Source: Sphingobacterium rhinopitheci
Lineage (GTDB): Bacteria > Bacteroidota > Bacteroidia > Sphingobacteriales > Sphingobacteriaceae
Length of the DNA: 64,000 nucleotides
Assembly (NCBI RefSeq): GCF_022627575.1
Contig: NZ_JADEYQ010000016.1
Span: forward strand, 1-64,000
Direction of reading: 5' to 3'
A program made the position numbers and the translations under genes. The notes below the pieces were generated by a model. The model did no database searches. It was not told the DNA's origin and was given only the letters and a program-made list of their open reading frames with translations. Positions 37,000 to 45,214 of the stretch are shown here, piece after piece (positions within the stretch are counted from its first letter, which is position 1; each line of letters begins with the position of its first letter).

Positions 37000-37788
37000 C
37001 TAAAGTACCCCGTAATGCTTTAATGCATTCCATATCCCATCTGAATCCACATCATCTGTGATATAATTTGCTATAGCTTTGACTTCAGGGTTAGCGTTAC
37101 CCATCGCTACCCCAATATGGACATGTTGAAGCATCGTAATATCATTACCGCCATCACCAAATGCCATAGTATGTGATAGATCTATTCCAAAATAATCACA
37201 AAAGATATCAATACCTACTTGTTTACTTTGTCCCATTGGGTTGACATCAGCAAACAAAGGCGACCATCTCGAAGCCAAAGAATTAGGCATTATTTCAGCC
37301 ATAAAATTCTGTTCTTCCTCTGGCCCTAAAAAAATATTAGTTTGTAAAATAGAATCTAATTCTGCTTCTGAAAAATCAAACTTCTTAGGCACTGGTAGAT
37401 TTAAATGCGCATACATCCCTGCAATATCTTCCGTTACGTTATGTATGGTAATATCCTTTTCGGACATGAAAGAAAAACTCAATTCTTGTTGCTGTGCATA
37501 ATCTAAAACTGCTTTAATATCACTAGGATCTATTGCTTTTTTGAATAATACCTCTCCTTCTTTGGTCACACAATACCCACCATTAAACGTTATATAGCCA
37601 TCAAAATTCAAATATTTAACATGATCAATACTATTAATCGACCTACCCGTAGATAATATTGTTTTTATTCCTTTGTCTTGAAGCTGCGCTATGGCTTCTT
37701 CCGTTGAGGCGGAAACTTCGTGGGTATTAAAGCTTAATAAAGTACCATCAATATCAAAAAATACCGCATCAATAGTTTTGTTTTGCAT
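37000..37788 (-). CDS. Cof-type HAD-IIB phosphatase
   Basis: This 262-aa cytoplasmic HAD hydrolase has motif I FFDIDGTLLSF (the two catalytic Asp), motif II in TILSTGRS, motif III around the Lys of GQSKQVGID and motif IV AFGDGGNDITMLQ, with a C2B cap between. Such proteins dephosphorylate sugar phosphates, PLP or FMN; specificity cannot be read. The ATG at 37788 (MQNKTIDAVFFD) is preferred over one 15 codons earlier that would add a non-conserved tail. Confidence 0.93.
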   Translation of the reverse strand: MQNKTIDAVFFDIDGTLLSFNTHEVSASTEEAIAQLQDKGIKTILSTGRSINSIDHVKYLNFDGYITFNGGYCVTKEGEVLFKKAIDPSDIKAVLDYAQQQELSFSFMSEKDITIHNVTEDIAGMYAHLNLPVPKKFDFSEAELDSILQTNIFLGPEEEQNFMAEIMPNSLASRWSPLFADVNPMGQSKQVGIDIFCDYFGIDLSHTMAFGDGGNDITMLQHVHIGVAMGNANPEVKAIANYITDDVDSDGIWNALKHYGVL

Positions 37789-37853
37789 GTGTAGTGTTCG
37801 TATTTCGTAAAGTAAATTTGAGGCAAGACACAAGGTAATGAATTAAGGTTTTG

Positions 37854-37861
37854 TATCTTTG
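37854..37861 (+). promoter_or_regulatory. -7 box of the methyltransferase gene
   Basis: TATCTTTG fits the Bacteroidota -7 consensus TAnnTTTG and lies 25 bp before the ATG. No good -33 TTG is seen at the normal spacing. Confidence 0.5.
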
Positions 37862-37886
37862 TACATCACAATAAATATATTTTACC

Positions 37887-39065
37887 ATGACGTTACCCTC
37901 TTTTATCAACAAGCTAAAGTTAGCGATAGAAAATGAAAGTTTTATCAAATTATCGTTAGGAAATTACAAAGGTAACGAACCGAATCTCAAAAATATTTAT
38001 GCCAAATTAGTATTGATAAAAAGGGAATTGAAAATATCATTTACTCTTCGTTATCAAACACGAGATATTACCAAAAATATGCCTATCGAGGAAGGCATTA
38101 CCTACATTATAGAACAATTACAAACTGATGGATTCCGTGCGGCTACATTATTCAACCAAACAGAGAATATAGTATTACAATATAACAATAAGGGAGATTG
38201 GTTTATTAAGACCGAAAAAGCTACAGCAAGTAAACCTACTAGCCTAACACACGATCATCAAAAAGAGCGTAAAGTAGGAAGTACCTCAAAACAATATCTT
38301 CAAGAATTGAGGCTGACAGATGAAAATGGAAAGGTATACAAAAATGCCCAAGATAAATGGAAGCAAATCAATCATTATATTGAACTATTAAGCACAGAGC
38401 TCAAGAACTTGCCAAAAAAAGAAAAACTTAAAGTGGTCGATATGGGCGCAGGTAAAGGATACCTTACCTTTGCACTACATGATTACTTGAGCCAAGAACT
38501 CGGCTATAATGTATTGACTGAAGGTATTGAATATCGTGATGATTTAGTAGAATTATGCAATCAAATAGCAAAAAAAGCAGCCTTTAAGGATTTTGAGTTC
38601 AAACAGGGCACTATTGAGGATTATCAACCAGAAGCGGATATAGATGTGCTAATAGCACTTCATGCATGCGATACAGCAACAGATGATGCGATATACAAAG
38701 GTATAAAATACAATGCAGAACTAATCGTGGTAGCACCATGTTGCCACAAACAAGTACGCAGAGAATTAGAGCGTGTTAAAGCGAGTAATGAACTAGATTT
38801 TATGACACAATATGGTATTTTCTTAGAACGCCATGCCGAAATGCTTACGGATAGTATACGTGCATTAATATTAGAATATTTTGGCTATCAAACTAAGGTA
38901 ATGCAATTTATTTCTGATGCACACACACCTAAGAATGTAATGATTGTAGGGGTGAAAAAATCTATTAATCTGGACAAACAGAAAGAAATAAAAAATAGAC
39001 TAAATGAGATCAAAAATTATTTTGGCTTAGATTATCATCATTTAGAAAGAATAAGTCACCTATAA
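37887..39065 (+). CDS. SAM-dependent methyltransferase (Methyltransf_32-type)
   Basis: This 392-aa protein has a class I methyltransferase domain in its second half: KVVDMGAGKGYLTFALHDYL (motif I, about residues 188-208), EGIEYRDDLVELCNQIAKKA (motif II) and LIALHACDTATDDA followed by LIVVAPCCHKQVRREL (about 253-290). The ACD and PCCHKQ segments are typical of pfam13679 enzymes whose substrates are largely unknown; rRNA or tRNA is plausible but unproven. The N-terminal 130 residues are a separate, uncharacterised domain. It is divergent from the HAD gene. Confidence 0.87.
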   Translation: MTLPSFINKLKLAIENESFIKLSLGNYKGNEPNLKNIYAKLVLIKRELKISFTLRYQTRDITKNMPIEEGITYIIEQLQTDGFRAATLFNQTENIVLQYNNKGDWFIKTEKATASKPTSLTHDHQKERKVGSTSKQYLQELRLTDENGKVYKNAQDKWKQINHYIELLSTELKNLPKKEKLKVVDMGAGKGYLTFALHDYLSQELGYNVLTEGIEYRDDLVELCNQIAKKAAFKDFEFKQGTIEDYQPEADIDVLIALHACDTATDDAIYKGIKYNAELIVVAPCCHKQVRRELERVKASNELDFMTQYGIFLERHAEMLTDSIRALILEYFGYQTKVMQFISDAHTPKNVMIVGVKKSINLDKQKEIKNRLNEIKNYFGLDYHHLERISHL

Positions 39066-39246
39066 GACTAAATACTATTTAATATAAAAAGGTTCAACAA
39101 ATGTTGAACCTTTTTATTTCGCTAGATTAATTTTCAAACCTCTACTCCTAAACTATCTACCAAATGAAAACTAATAATCACCATTAATCTATACAACCTC
39201 AACTCTAGCAAAATAAAAAACCTCAATTTTCATTGAGGTTTTTTAG
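39066..39246. other. Two terminators between convergent methyltransferase and tRNA-Lys
   Basis: Hairpin 39086-39115 (AAAAAGGTTCAACA with TGTTGAACCTTTTT) ends the methyltransferase unit, and hairpin 39215-39244 (AAAAAACCTCAAT with ATTGAGGTTTTTT) ends the tRNA transcript on the minus strand. Both have clean T-runs. Confidence 0.8.
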
Positions 39247-39319
39247 TGATCCCGCTGGGATTCGAACCCAGGACCCATACATTAAAAGTGTATTGCTCTA
39301 CCAGCTGAGCTACAGAATC
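39247..39319 (-). tRNA. tRNA-Lys (anticodon UUU)
   Basis: On the minus strand the 73-nt sequence starts GATTCTGTAGCTCAGCTGG and folds as a cloverleaf. The 7-bp acceptor stem pairs GATTCTG with CGGGATC (one T-G and one further wobble), the anticodon loop is CTTTTAA, the T-arm is CTGGG-TTCGAAT-CCCAG, and the discriminator base is A. CCA is not encoded. A terminator follows at once. Confidence 0.95.
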
Positions 39320-39609
39320 CTAATCACTTAATTGATTACCCTTCCTTGTTTGAAGTGATGCAAAGATAGGCTTTAAATACATTACAACAAAATAAAATTG
39401 ACATTCAATCGCTAAAAAAGGATTAGCACAGCCCCAGAAAACAAACTAAATAATTAAATAATAAGCAGTTAAATACCACTAATGATAACTAAAAAATATA
39501 TTAAATTTTATCCAACAAACACACAAAATGTTTATATTAATAATATATTGACATAATTAAATAAACAAAAGATAATAATAAATTAAAAAATATAGATCTA
39601 AGTCATCAA
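39320..39609. other. A/T-rich intergenic region
   Basis: About 290 bp, very A/T-rich, between tRNA-Lys and a membrane protein on the same strand. No gene or strong hairpin is seen. Confidence 0.4.
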
Positions 39610-40467
39610 TTATCCGGCATATCTTCCGGTAATTAGTACTTCGGTTCTATGTTCTACAAATATTTTGCTCAACTTAATCGGCCAATTACCCGCATCAACT
39701 CTCTTTTTTAAATCGTAAAAACCCTGACTTCTCAGCCTTTTTCTTAATCTATTTGTACCAACTGACCGACTAATAATTCGACAATTCCATAATCCTCCTC
39801 CGCTAATACATTCTACACGCAAAGAACTGTCCATAGTATTAATAGACCATTCAATAGCATCATATAACGGAATCACGAATAACCCAATGGGAAATCTATA
39901 ATTAGCGGAAATTTCAAACAAATCAACTTTTATATTGGATGTGGCATGACATAGCTTCATGAGATCAATCAGCTTATTAACAAAAGACATCTCTTCACGC
40001 CAAGAAACTGTTGCATCAATATCATTCATACGCAATGTATAATCTAACAATTCCTTTTGTAAATTGGCATATGTCATATATTCCTTCGTATCCCCCATCT
40101 TCCATGAGTTATCACAAAAGATTTTAACACGATTGTAAAAAGATGATTTATTAATATCATAAGGTAATTCCTTACCTATAGTATCCAATTGCTCTTCAAT
40201 CAAACGATATTGCCACAGATATTCTTGCCTCTCCTTTTCATCGAATTTTATCTCATAATAAATAGATAGAAGGAAGCCAAAGAAAATCACCAAGAGACCA
40301 ATTATATAGGTTATTTTAAATAAATTATTTTCAGGCAGTACAGTAACAAACTTTTCATAGTTAACTCCTTCATAATAAAATACACCTAAAATTATTACTA
40401 CAAAAGAAATAACAATTAAACTAAAATGAATCTTCCTGTAAATTATGGTGATAAAATTTTTATTCAT
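39610..40467 (-). CDS. Membrane protein with degenerate LytS/HPK7-like region
   Basis: This 285-aa protein has two N-terminal membrane helices (about residues 14-32 and 47-68), a coiled-coil-like linker, then a soluble domain. The stretch SWREEMSFVNKLIDLMKL to FPIGLFVIPLYDAIEWSINT follows the rhythm of LytS-family kinases (L-EE---L--YI-L---R, then P-L-L-PL-ENAI-H). However, the phospho-accepting His segment (NPHFLFN) is absent, and the ENA of the N-box is DAI. A weak ATPase G-box may remain at ECISGGGLWNCRII. It may be a kinase-dead partner or sensor. No response regulator is adjacent. Confidence 0.5.
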   Translation of the reverse strand: MNKNFITIIYRKIHFSLIVISFVVIILGVFYYEGVNYEKFVTVLPENNLFKITYIIGLLVIFFGFLLSIYYEIKFDEKERQEYLWQYRLIEEQLDTIGKELPYDINKSSFYNRVKIFCDNSWKMGDTKEYMTYANLQKELLDYTLRMNDIDATVSWREEMSFVNKLIDLMKLCHATSNIKVDLFEISANYRFPIGLFVIPLYDAIEWSINTMDSSLRVECISGGGLWNCRIISRSVGTNRLRKRLRSQGFYDLKKRVDAGNWPIKLSKIFVEHRTEVLITGRYAG

Positions 40468-40591
40468 AGTGGGTTATTTTTTCATAATTAACAACAGGTT
40501 ATGTAAATATAATAACTAATAATTAAATAAAAATATGACATTAGTCACTTTTATGAAAAAACAGCCTTTTAAGAGGATAATGGGCACAAAA

Positions 40592-40619
40592 AAAACCTTC
40601 CCAAAATTGAGAAGGTTTT
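40592..40619 (-). terminator. Terminator of the catalase-ankyrin unit
   Basis: AAAACCTTC (40592-40600) pairs with GAAGGTTTT (40611-40619). On the minus strand a run of eight T follows the stem. Confidence 0.75.
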
Positions 40620-40639
40620 CAAAATAGAATTTAAACTAA

Positions 40640-41152
40640 CTACAACATCTTAACTATTGTTTCATTTTCTTGCATTACCGCATGATCCTTTGCTGTTTTA
40701 CCTCTACTATCTTTGATATCACGGTCAGCGCCAGCATTAAGTAATTTTGTTATTATTTCATTCTGACCAAAAGTAGCTGCAAAAATTAAAGCTGATGCAC
40801 CATTAGCATTAACCTGATTCACATTAGCCTTACCCACATTTACTAAAAGGTCTACCATGTTGACATATCCTTTGAATGTGGCACCCATAAGTGCTGTATT
40901 TCCGGACATATCTTGTGCATCAACTTTAGCACCGTTACGGATCAAAAATTTTACTACTTCGGTATTATTATTATAGACAGCCAATATTAAGGGAGTAAAT
41001 CCCTTGGGATTAGCTTGGTTGATATCAATTCCTTGTTTGATATAATTTGCAATTTGTACGGTATCATTAGTACGTGCTGCTGCAAAAATATCTTGTGCTT
41101 TAACAGATCCTAAAGCTAAGACTAAAGCTACTGTATAAATAAATTTTCTCAT
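40640..41152 (-). CDS. Periplasmic ankyrin-repeat protein (catalase partner)
   Basis: This 170-aa protein has a signal peptide (MRKFIYTVALVLALGSVKAQ) and four or five ankyrin repeats (for example NPKGFTPLILAVYNNNTEVV, DMSGNTALMGATFKGYVNMV and NGASALIFAATFGQNEIITK). It follows the exported catalase gene by 61 bp on the same strand. In Pseudomonas aeruginosa (ankB beside katB) and Campylobacter (Cj1386 beside katA) exported or cytoplasmic ankyrin proteins help catalase reach full activity; a similar role here is inferred from position. Confidence 0.9.
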   Translation of the reverse strand: MRKFIYTVALVLALGSVKAQDIFAAARTNDTVQIANYIKQGIDINQANPKGFTPLILAVYNNNTEVVKFLIRNGAKVDAQDMSGNTALMGATFKGYVNMVDLLVNVGKANVNQVNANGASALIFAATFGQNEIITKLLNAGADRDIKDSRGKTAKDHAVMQENETIVKML

Positions 41153-41171
41153 AATGTGTAAATATTTTAAG

Positions 41172-41201
41172 AGCAGAGCGGCTATTGAAGACCACTCTGC
41201 T
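41172..41201 (-). terminator. Hairpin between katA and the ankyrin gene
   Basis: AGCAGAG (41172-41178) pairs with CTCTGCT (41195-41201) and can be extended past a mismatch by GG/CC. There is no long T-run, so partial read-through into the ankyrin gene is likely. Confidence 0.4.
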
Positions 41202-41213
41202 ACTTATTATTAA

Positions 41214-42734
41214 TTATTTAATGTATTGTTGTACATCGTTAAAAGTAGTATTTGTTGCTTTCATCAAACGTGTACCATACTCTTTATCCGCTTGATAAAA
41301 ATGAGCTATCATTTTGTTTACGATAACTTTATTTTTAACAGCATTTAATGCGCCTGATAAATTTTTGATTAAGTTGTCTTGATCTTGCTTAGAGAAAGAA
41401 CGATATAAATCACCTGCTTGCGCAAAGTTGTTCTCTTTGTCAATTACATGCTGTGTAGTAGTTGTCCCAGCAGGGAATACATTTTTTGAATATTTGAACT
41501 TCGTATTATCTACTACCTCTGGTTTGTTTGTAGAAGGTTGGTAATTGATATCACCTTCTTGCTTACGCATAGACATATAACCATCTTGGTTATACGTTTT
41601 CACTTGGTTGATAGGTCTGTTTACTTCAACTTGCTGGAAATTACCACCAATACGGTGACGTTGCGTATCAAAATAAGAGAATAAACGACCTTGTAACAAT
41701 TTATCTTCCGAAGGTTCGATACCTGGTACTAATGTACCTGGAGAGAATGCTGCTTGCTCTACTTGTTGAAAATAATTTGTAGGATTACCATTTAAAGTCA
41801 TAGTACCTACTTTTACTAATTTTGCAACAGACTCAGGCCATACTTTAGTCACATCGGTAGGGTTGAAATCCAATTTATCGAAATCTTCCTTTTTCAATAG
41901 TTGAACGTAAAGATCCCATTTAGGATAATTTCCTTTTTCAATCGCTGTATATAAATCTACTGTTGCATGCTCAATCGCTGTAGATTGAATTTTATTCGCT
42001 TCTTCTTGCGTTAAATTTTTAACAACTTGCTGAGGAACCCATTTATACTTAACATAAGTAACCTCTCCTTTGTCATTTACCCATTTGTAAGCATGAACAC
42101 CGTTACCTTCCATCTGACGGTAGTTAGCAGGAATTCCATAATCCGAGAATAACCATGTCAACATATGCGTAGACTCTGGTAAATTAGAAAAGAAATCAAA
42201 TACACGATTTGGATCTGAAGCATTATTCATCAATGGTGATGGTTTGAATGCATGGACCATATCCGGAAATTTTATGGCATCGCGGATAAAGAAAACAGGT
42301 AAGTTGTTACCTACTAAATCATAATTACCTTGTTGCGTATAGAATTTTACAGCAAACCCACGAGGATCACGGTAAGTTTCTGGAGATCCTTGTTGGTGTG
42401 TTACTGTAGAGAAACGTACAAACAAAGGTGTTTTCTTTCCGGCTTGTGCTAAGAAATCTGCCATTGTAACATCAGAGAAATCTGCAGATGCGACAAACTC
42501 ACCAAAAGCACCAGCACCACGTGCATGAACTACACGCTCAGGAATACGCTCACGATCAAATGCAGCAAGTTTTTCAATTAAGTGAATATCCTCTAACAAA
42601 ACTGGACCATTGTTACCAACAGTTTTTGAGTTTTGATTATCCCCCACAGGAGCACCAGTATTCGTAGTCAACTGTTGTGCAAAAACCCCTGTTGATAAAA
42701 ATGCTAAACCGAGTACTAAACTTCTTTTAATCAT
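41214..42734 (-). CDS. katA: Exported monofunctional catalase (small subunit)
   Basis: This 506-aa heme catalase carries a signal peptide (MIKRSLVLGLAFLSTGVFAQ), so it should act in the periplasm. Catalytic and heme features are present: RIPERVVHARGAGAFGEF (distal His), YDLVGNNLPVFFIRDAIKF (Asn) and RLFSYFDTQRHR (proximal Tyr). It lacks the C-terminal domain of the large-subunit catalase at 6080-8197, so the two protect different compartments. It is followed by an ankyrin gene. The upstream 617 bp may hold a peroxide-responsive promoter. Confidence 0.95.
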   Translation of the reverse strand: MIKRSLVLGLAFLSTGVFAQQLTTNTGAPVGDNQNSKTVGNNGPVLLEDIHLIEKLAAFDRERIPERVVHARGAGAFGEFVASADFSDVTMADFLAQAGKKTPLFVRFSTVTHQQGSPETYRDPRGFAVKFYTQQGNYDLVGNNLPVFFIRDAIKFPDMVHAFKPSPLMNNASDPNRVFDFFSNLPESTHMLTWLFSDYGIPANYRQMEGNGVHAYKWVNDKGEVTYVKYKWVPQQVVKNLTQEEANKIQSTAIEHATVDLYTAIEKGNYPKWDLYVQLLKKEDFDKLDFNPTDVTKVWPESVAKLVKVGTMTLNGNPTNYFQQVEQAAFSPGTLVPGIEPSEDKLLQGRLFSYFDTQRHRIGGNFQQVEVNRPINQVKTYNQDGYMSMRKQEGDINYQPSTNKPEVVDNTKFKYSKNVFPAGTTTTQHVIDKENNFAQAGDLYRSFSKQDQDNLIKNLSGALNAVKNKVIVNKMIAHFYQADKEYGTRLMKATNTTFNDVQQYIK

Positions 42735-43351
42735 ACTTAATTTGTTCTATTTATTGTTATTTAACAGTACAAAATTAGCCATCACGACACTATAAATTAC
42801 ATCTATAATATCTATAGCATATCATAAAAAATTATAATAACTAACAACAAAAGAGTTAGGTTAACACCAATAAAAAAATATGACCTAATTAAATAAAAAA
42901 ATAGCGGTATTTTAAATAATCTTATAGAATTACATAGGTTATAAAAACCTAATAACAGCAAATTAATCATGAGTAAAAAACACTTGAACAACCACCACTA
43001 CGTTAATAAAACCTCAATTATTTAGCTCTCCCTAATCCGAGAGAAACTATAGCTATGTTAACTTCTCCAAAACAACAAAGTCTACAAACCAAAGAATCTA
43101 TATTCTATACATATTAAATATCTTTACAATACATACTTATCAAAAAAATAATTTTCTTTAAATATATCTCACTTGATAGGTAGACCTCTACTTGCTATTC
43201 AAATCTTTTATTATAGTTCTTACAGAAAGGATTTTCTTAAAAAGAATATTTATAAAAAATATCATATTTACAAACTACCGTTAAAATAAAATATATTATA
43301 AATAATAATTATATTTACTCTAAGGAAAACACATCCACTTATAAACTATTT
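42735..43351. other. A/T-rich divergent intergenic region
   Basis: This 617-bp gap lies between the divergent katA and lipoprotein genes. CTAT at 42790 and 42812 and ATCT at 42801 stand 11 bp apart, a spacing seen in OxyR sites, and a CAAAATTA complement of a TAnnTTTG box is at 42770-42777. No gene is visible. Confidence 0.35.
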
Positions 43352-44293
43352 ATGAAAAATCACACGTACATATACGCCTTCGTGGCTTTTATAGTATCCT
43401 CTTGCTCAACGATTAAAAATTCTACTTTCAACAAAGAAATTATTACCACACAATGTACAGCGCAAGAAGAATATAATTATACCGCATTGGGGCTTCCCTC
43501 TTATTCAAGCATAAGTATATCAGACTCGTCACTGCTGAGCAAAAAGATATCATCAAATAATCTATTAATAGCAACCACAATAGGTATCACCCCTATTTTA
43601 GCAGAATATATCACCCTAAAAACAACAGTAGGACAAAACGCATCCTTAGAACAAAGAGTACGTTTATTGGAACTCAAGCATACACTAGATCATAAAATCA
43701 ATAATGCTTCCTTGATCATATCTGCAGTCTCGGCAGAATTGGACTGTGAGGAGGAGCGTATAAAACAAATAGCTAACTACATAATAGAGAAGCAGGAAAA
43801 TTTAGAATCCAAACTGACAATTGCCGCAATCGTAGTAGGTGCCTCTGGCGCTATCCTCACGAGTGGTGTGATCAAAAATGATAAAGCAGGTAATGCCGTA
43901 GGCATAACTGCCGGTGTAGCAGAAGCAGGATTAGGATTTGCTATGCTGTTTAACAAGAAAAAAATACGCTACCAACAGCAAAGAAATATATTGAAAGACA
44001 TATGGCAGGGTCCGGATGTATCTAAGTTTTTCCCTCCTTTTATATGGTATTACCTCAACTATAGTATCGATAAATCACCAAGTCCTAGAGAAGAAATAAT
44101 AGATAAATGGGAGCAGTTTGGACATATAGAAAAAGATTCCAAAAAAATGACAGATTTATTTTTTGGACCTGGCGGTAAATACACAGCAGATCAGCTGAAT
44201 GACCGTGCAGCTATGTATGATCAATTGGAATCGAGAATAAATCTCCTTAAACAAAAATTGATGCTATTGAGCTACGAAATAGACAATATATAA
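43352..44293 (+). CDS. Unrecognised lipoprotein with two glycine-rich hydrophobic segments
   Basis: This 313-aa protein has a type II signal peptide (FVAFIVSSCSTIKN, lipobox Cys at about 18). Helical, charged regions (about 80-150, likely coiled-coil) are followed by two hydrophobic stretches, LTIAAIVVGASGAILTSGVI (about 159-178) and ITAGVAEAGLGFAMLF (about 190-205), which look like a hairpin insertion into a membrane, then another helical region to the end. I do not recognise a family. It lies 40 bp upstream of a GIN-domain gene and is probably co-transcribed with it. Confidence 0.6.
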   Translation: MKNHTYIYAFVAFIVSSCSTIKNSTFNKEIITTQCTAQEEYNYTALGLPSYSSISISDSSLLSKKISSNNLLIATTIGITPILAEYITLKTTVGQNASLEQRVRLLELKHTLDHKINNASLIISAVSAELDCEEERIKQIANYIIEKQENLESKLTIAAIVVGASGAILTSGVIKNDKAGNAVGITAGVAEAGLGFAMLFNKKKIRYQQQRNILKDIWQGPDVSKFFPPFIWYYLNYSIDKSPSPREEIIDKWEQFGHIEKDSKKMTDLFFGPGGKYTADQLNDRAAMYDQLESRINLLKQKLMLLSYEIDNI

Positions 44294-44333
44294 ATCTATT
44301 GCTGTATCTTTAGGATAAAAAACCAACAATTAT

Positions 44334-45086
44334 ATGAGAAATTTAATCGCTTTGTTCATTCTCTTTGTATCTGCCCATAACAGCTACGCTCAATATAATG
44401 AAACTAGATCTATAAGCCAACATAACGAGATTTCTGTTGCCACAGGAATTCAAGTTGAATATATCAAATCAAACAAAAATAATGTTACTATAGAATGTGA
44501 AAACAAACTTCATTTAAAGCTCGTTGTCACAGAAGTTTCGAATGGCAAATTAACAATTAAATATAAATCTAATAGTAATATAAGAGCTAGAAAACCTACA
44601 AGAGTAACCGTTTACTCCAATTACTCCTTAGAGAAAGCACAGGTTTCCTCTAGTGGTCACTTAACACTCAAAGATCCTATCAATGCGACATCATTTGAGT
44701 TAGACGCATCTTCAGCAGGCAAAATAGTTACCAATATTATCAAAGCGAATACTATTGATATAGATGCCTCCTCATCAGGTAGTATTGAGGGTACTATCAA
44801 TGCTAAAAATGTAGAACTCGAAGCTGCTAATTCGGCAAAAATTACACTAGCAGGAGTTGCTTCAAATATCGATATAGACATGAGATCATCAGCAAAAATT
44901 GATCTTTCGAAAACAAAAATTGATGCATTAGCATTAGACGGTAGTTCATCTGCCCAATTGACAATAAACACCGCTATATCCTTAGATAGTAACTTGTCAT
45001 CAAGCGCTAAAATATACTATACTAAAATACCGAACAATATTATAGAAAATAAAACCTCATCTGGAGGAAGAATGGTACAGAAATAA
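44334..45086 (+). CDS. Exported GIN-domain (DUF2807) protein
   Basis: This 250-aa protein has a signal peptide (MRNLIALFILFVSAHNSYAQ) and a repetitive Ser/Ala/Asn-rich beta-solenoid: LDASSAGKIVTNIIKANTID, IDASSSGSIEGTINAKNVEL and IDMRSSAKIDLSKTK repeat with a period of about 20 residues. That is the GIN/DUF2807 'adhesin head' fold common in Bacteroidota. It is probably periplasmic or surface-exposed; function is unknown. A 16-bp terminator stem follows. Confidence 0.88.
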   Translation: MRNLIALFILFVSAHNSYAQYNETRSISQHNEISVATGIQVEYIKSNKNNVTIECENKLHLKLVVTEVSNGKLTIKYKSNSNIRARKPTRVTVYSNYSLEKAQVSSSGHLTLKDPINATSFELDASSAGKIVTNIIKANTIDIDASSSGSIEGTINAKNVELEAANSAKITLAGVASNIDIDMRSSAKIDLSKTKIDALALDGSSSAQLTINTAISLDSNLSSSAKIYYTKIPNNIIENKTSSGGRMVQK

Positions 45087-45107
45087 TTACTTATAAGGAT
45101 ATATACA

Positions 45108-45150
45108 CTAAAAGGCTACCTGATAATCTAACATTCAGGTAGCCTTTTAG
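45108..45150 (+). terminator. Terminator of the lipoprotein-GIN unit
   Basis: CTAAAAGGCTACCTGA (45108-45123) pairs perfectly with TCAGGTAGCCTTTTAG (45135-45150); the arms again include AAAGGCTA. Confidence 0.75.
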
Positions 45151-45214
45151 TATCTATAACTCCCTTCAAACAATAAAATAATTCAACTGTTATCTATTTA
45201 AAAATAGATTTAAC

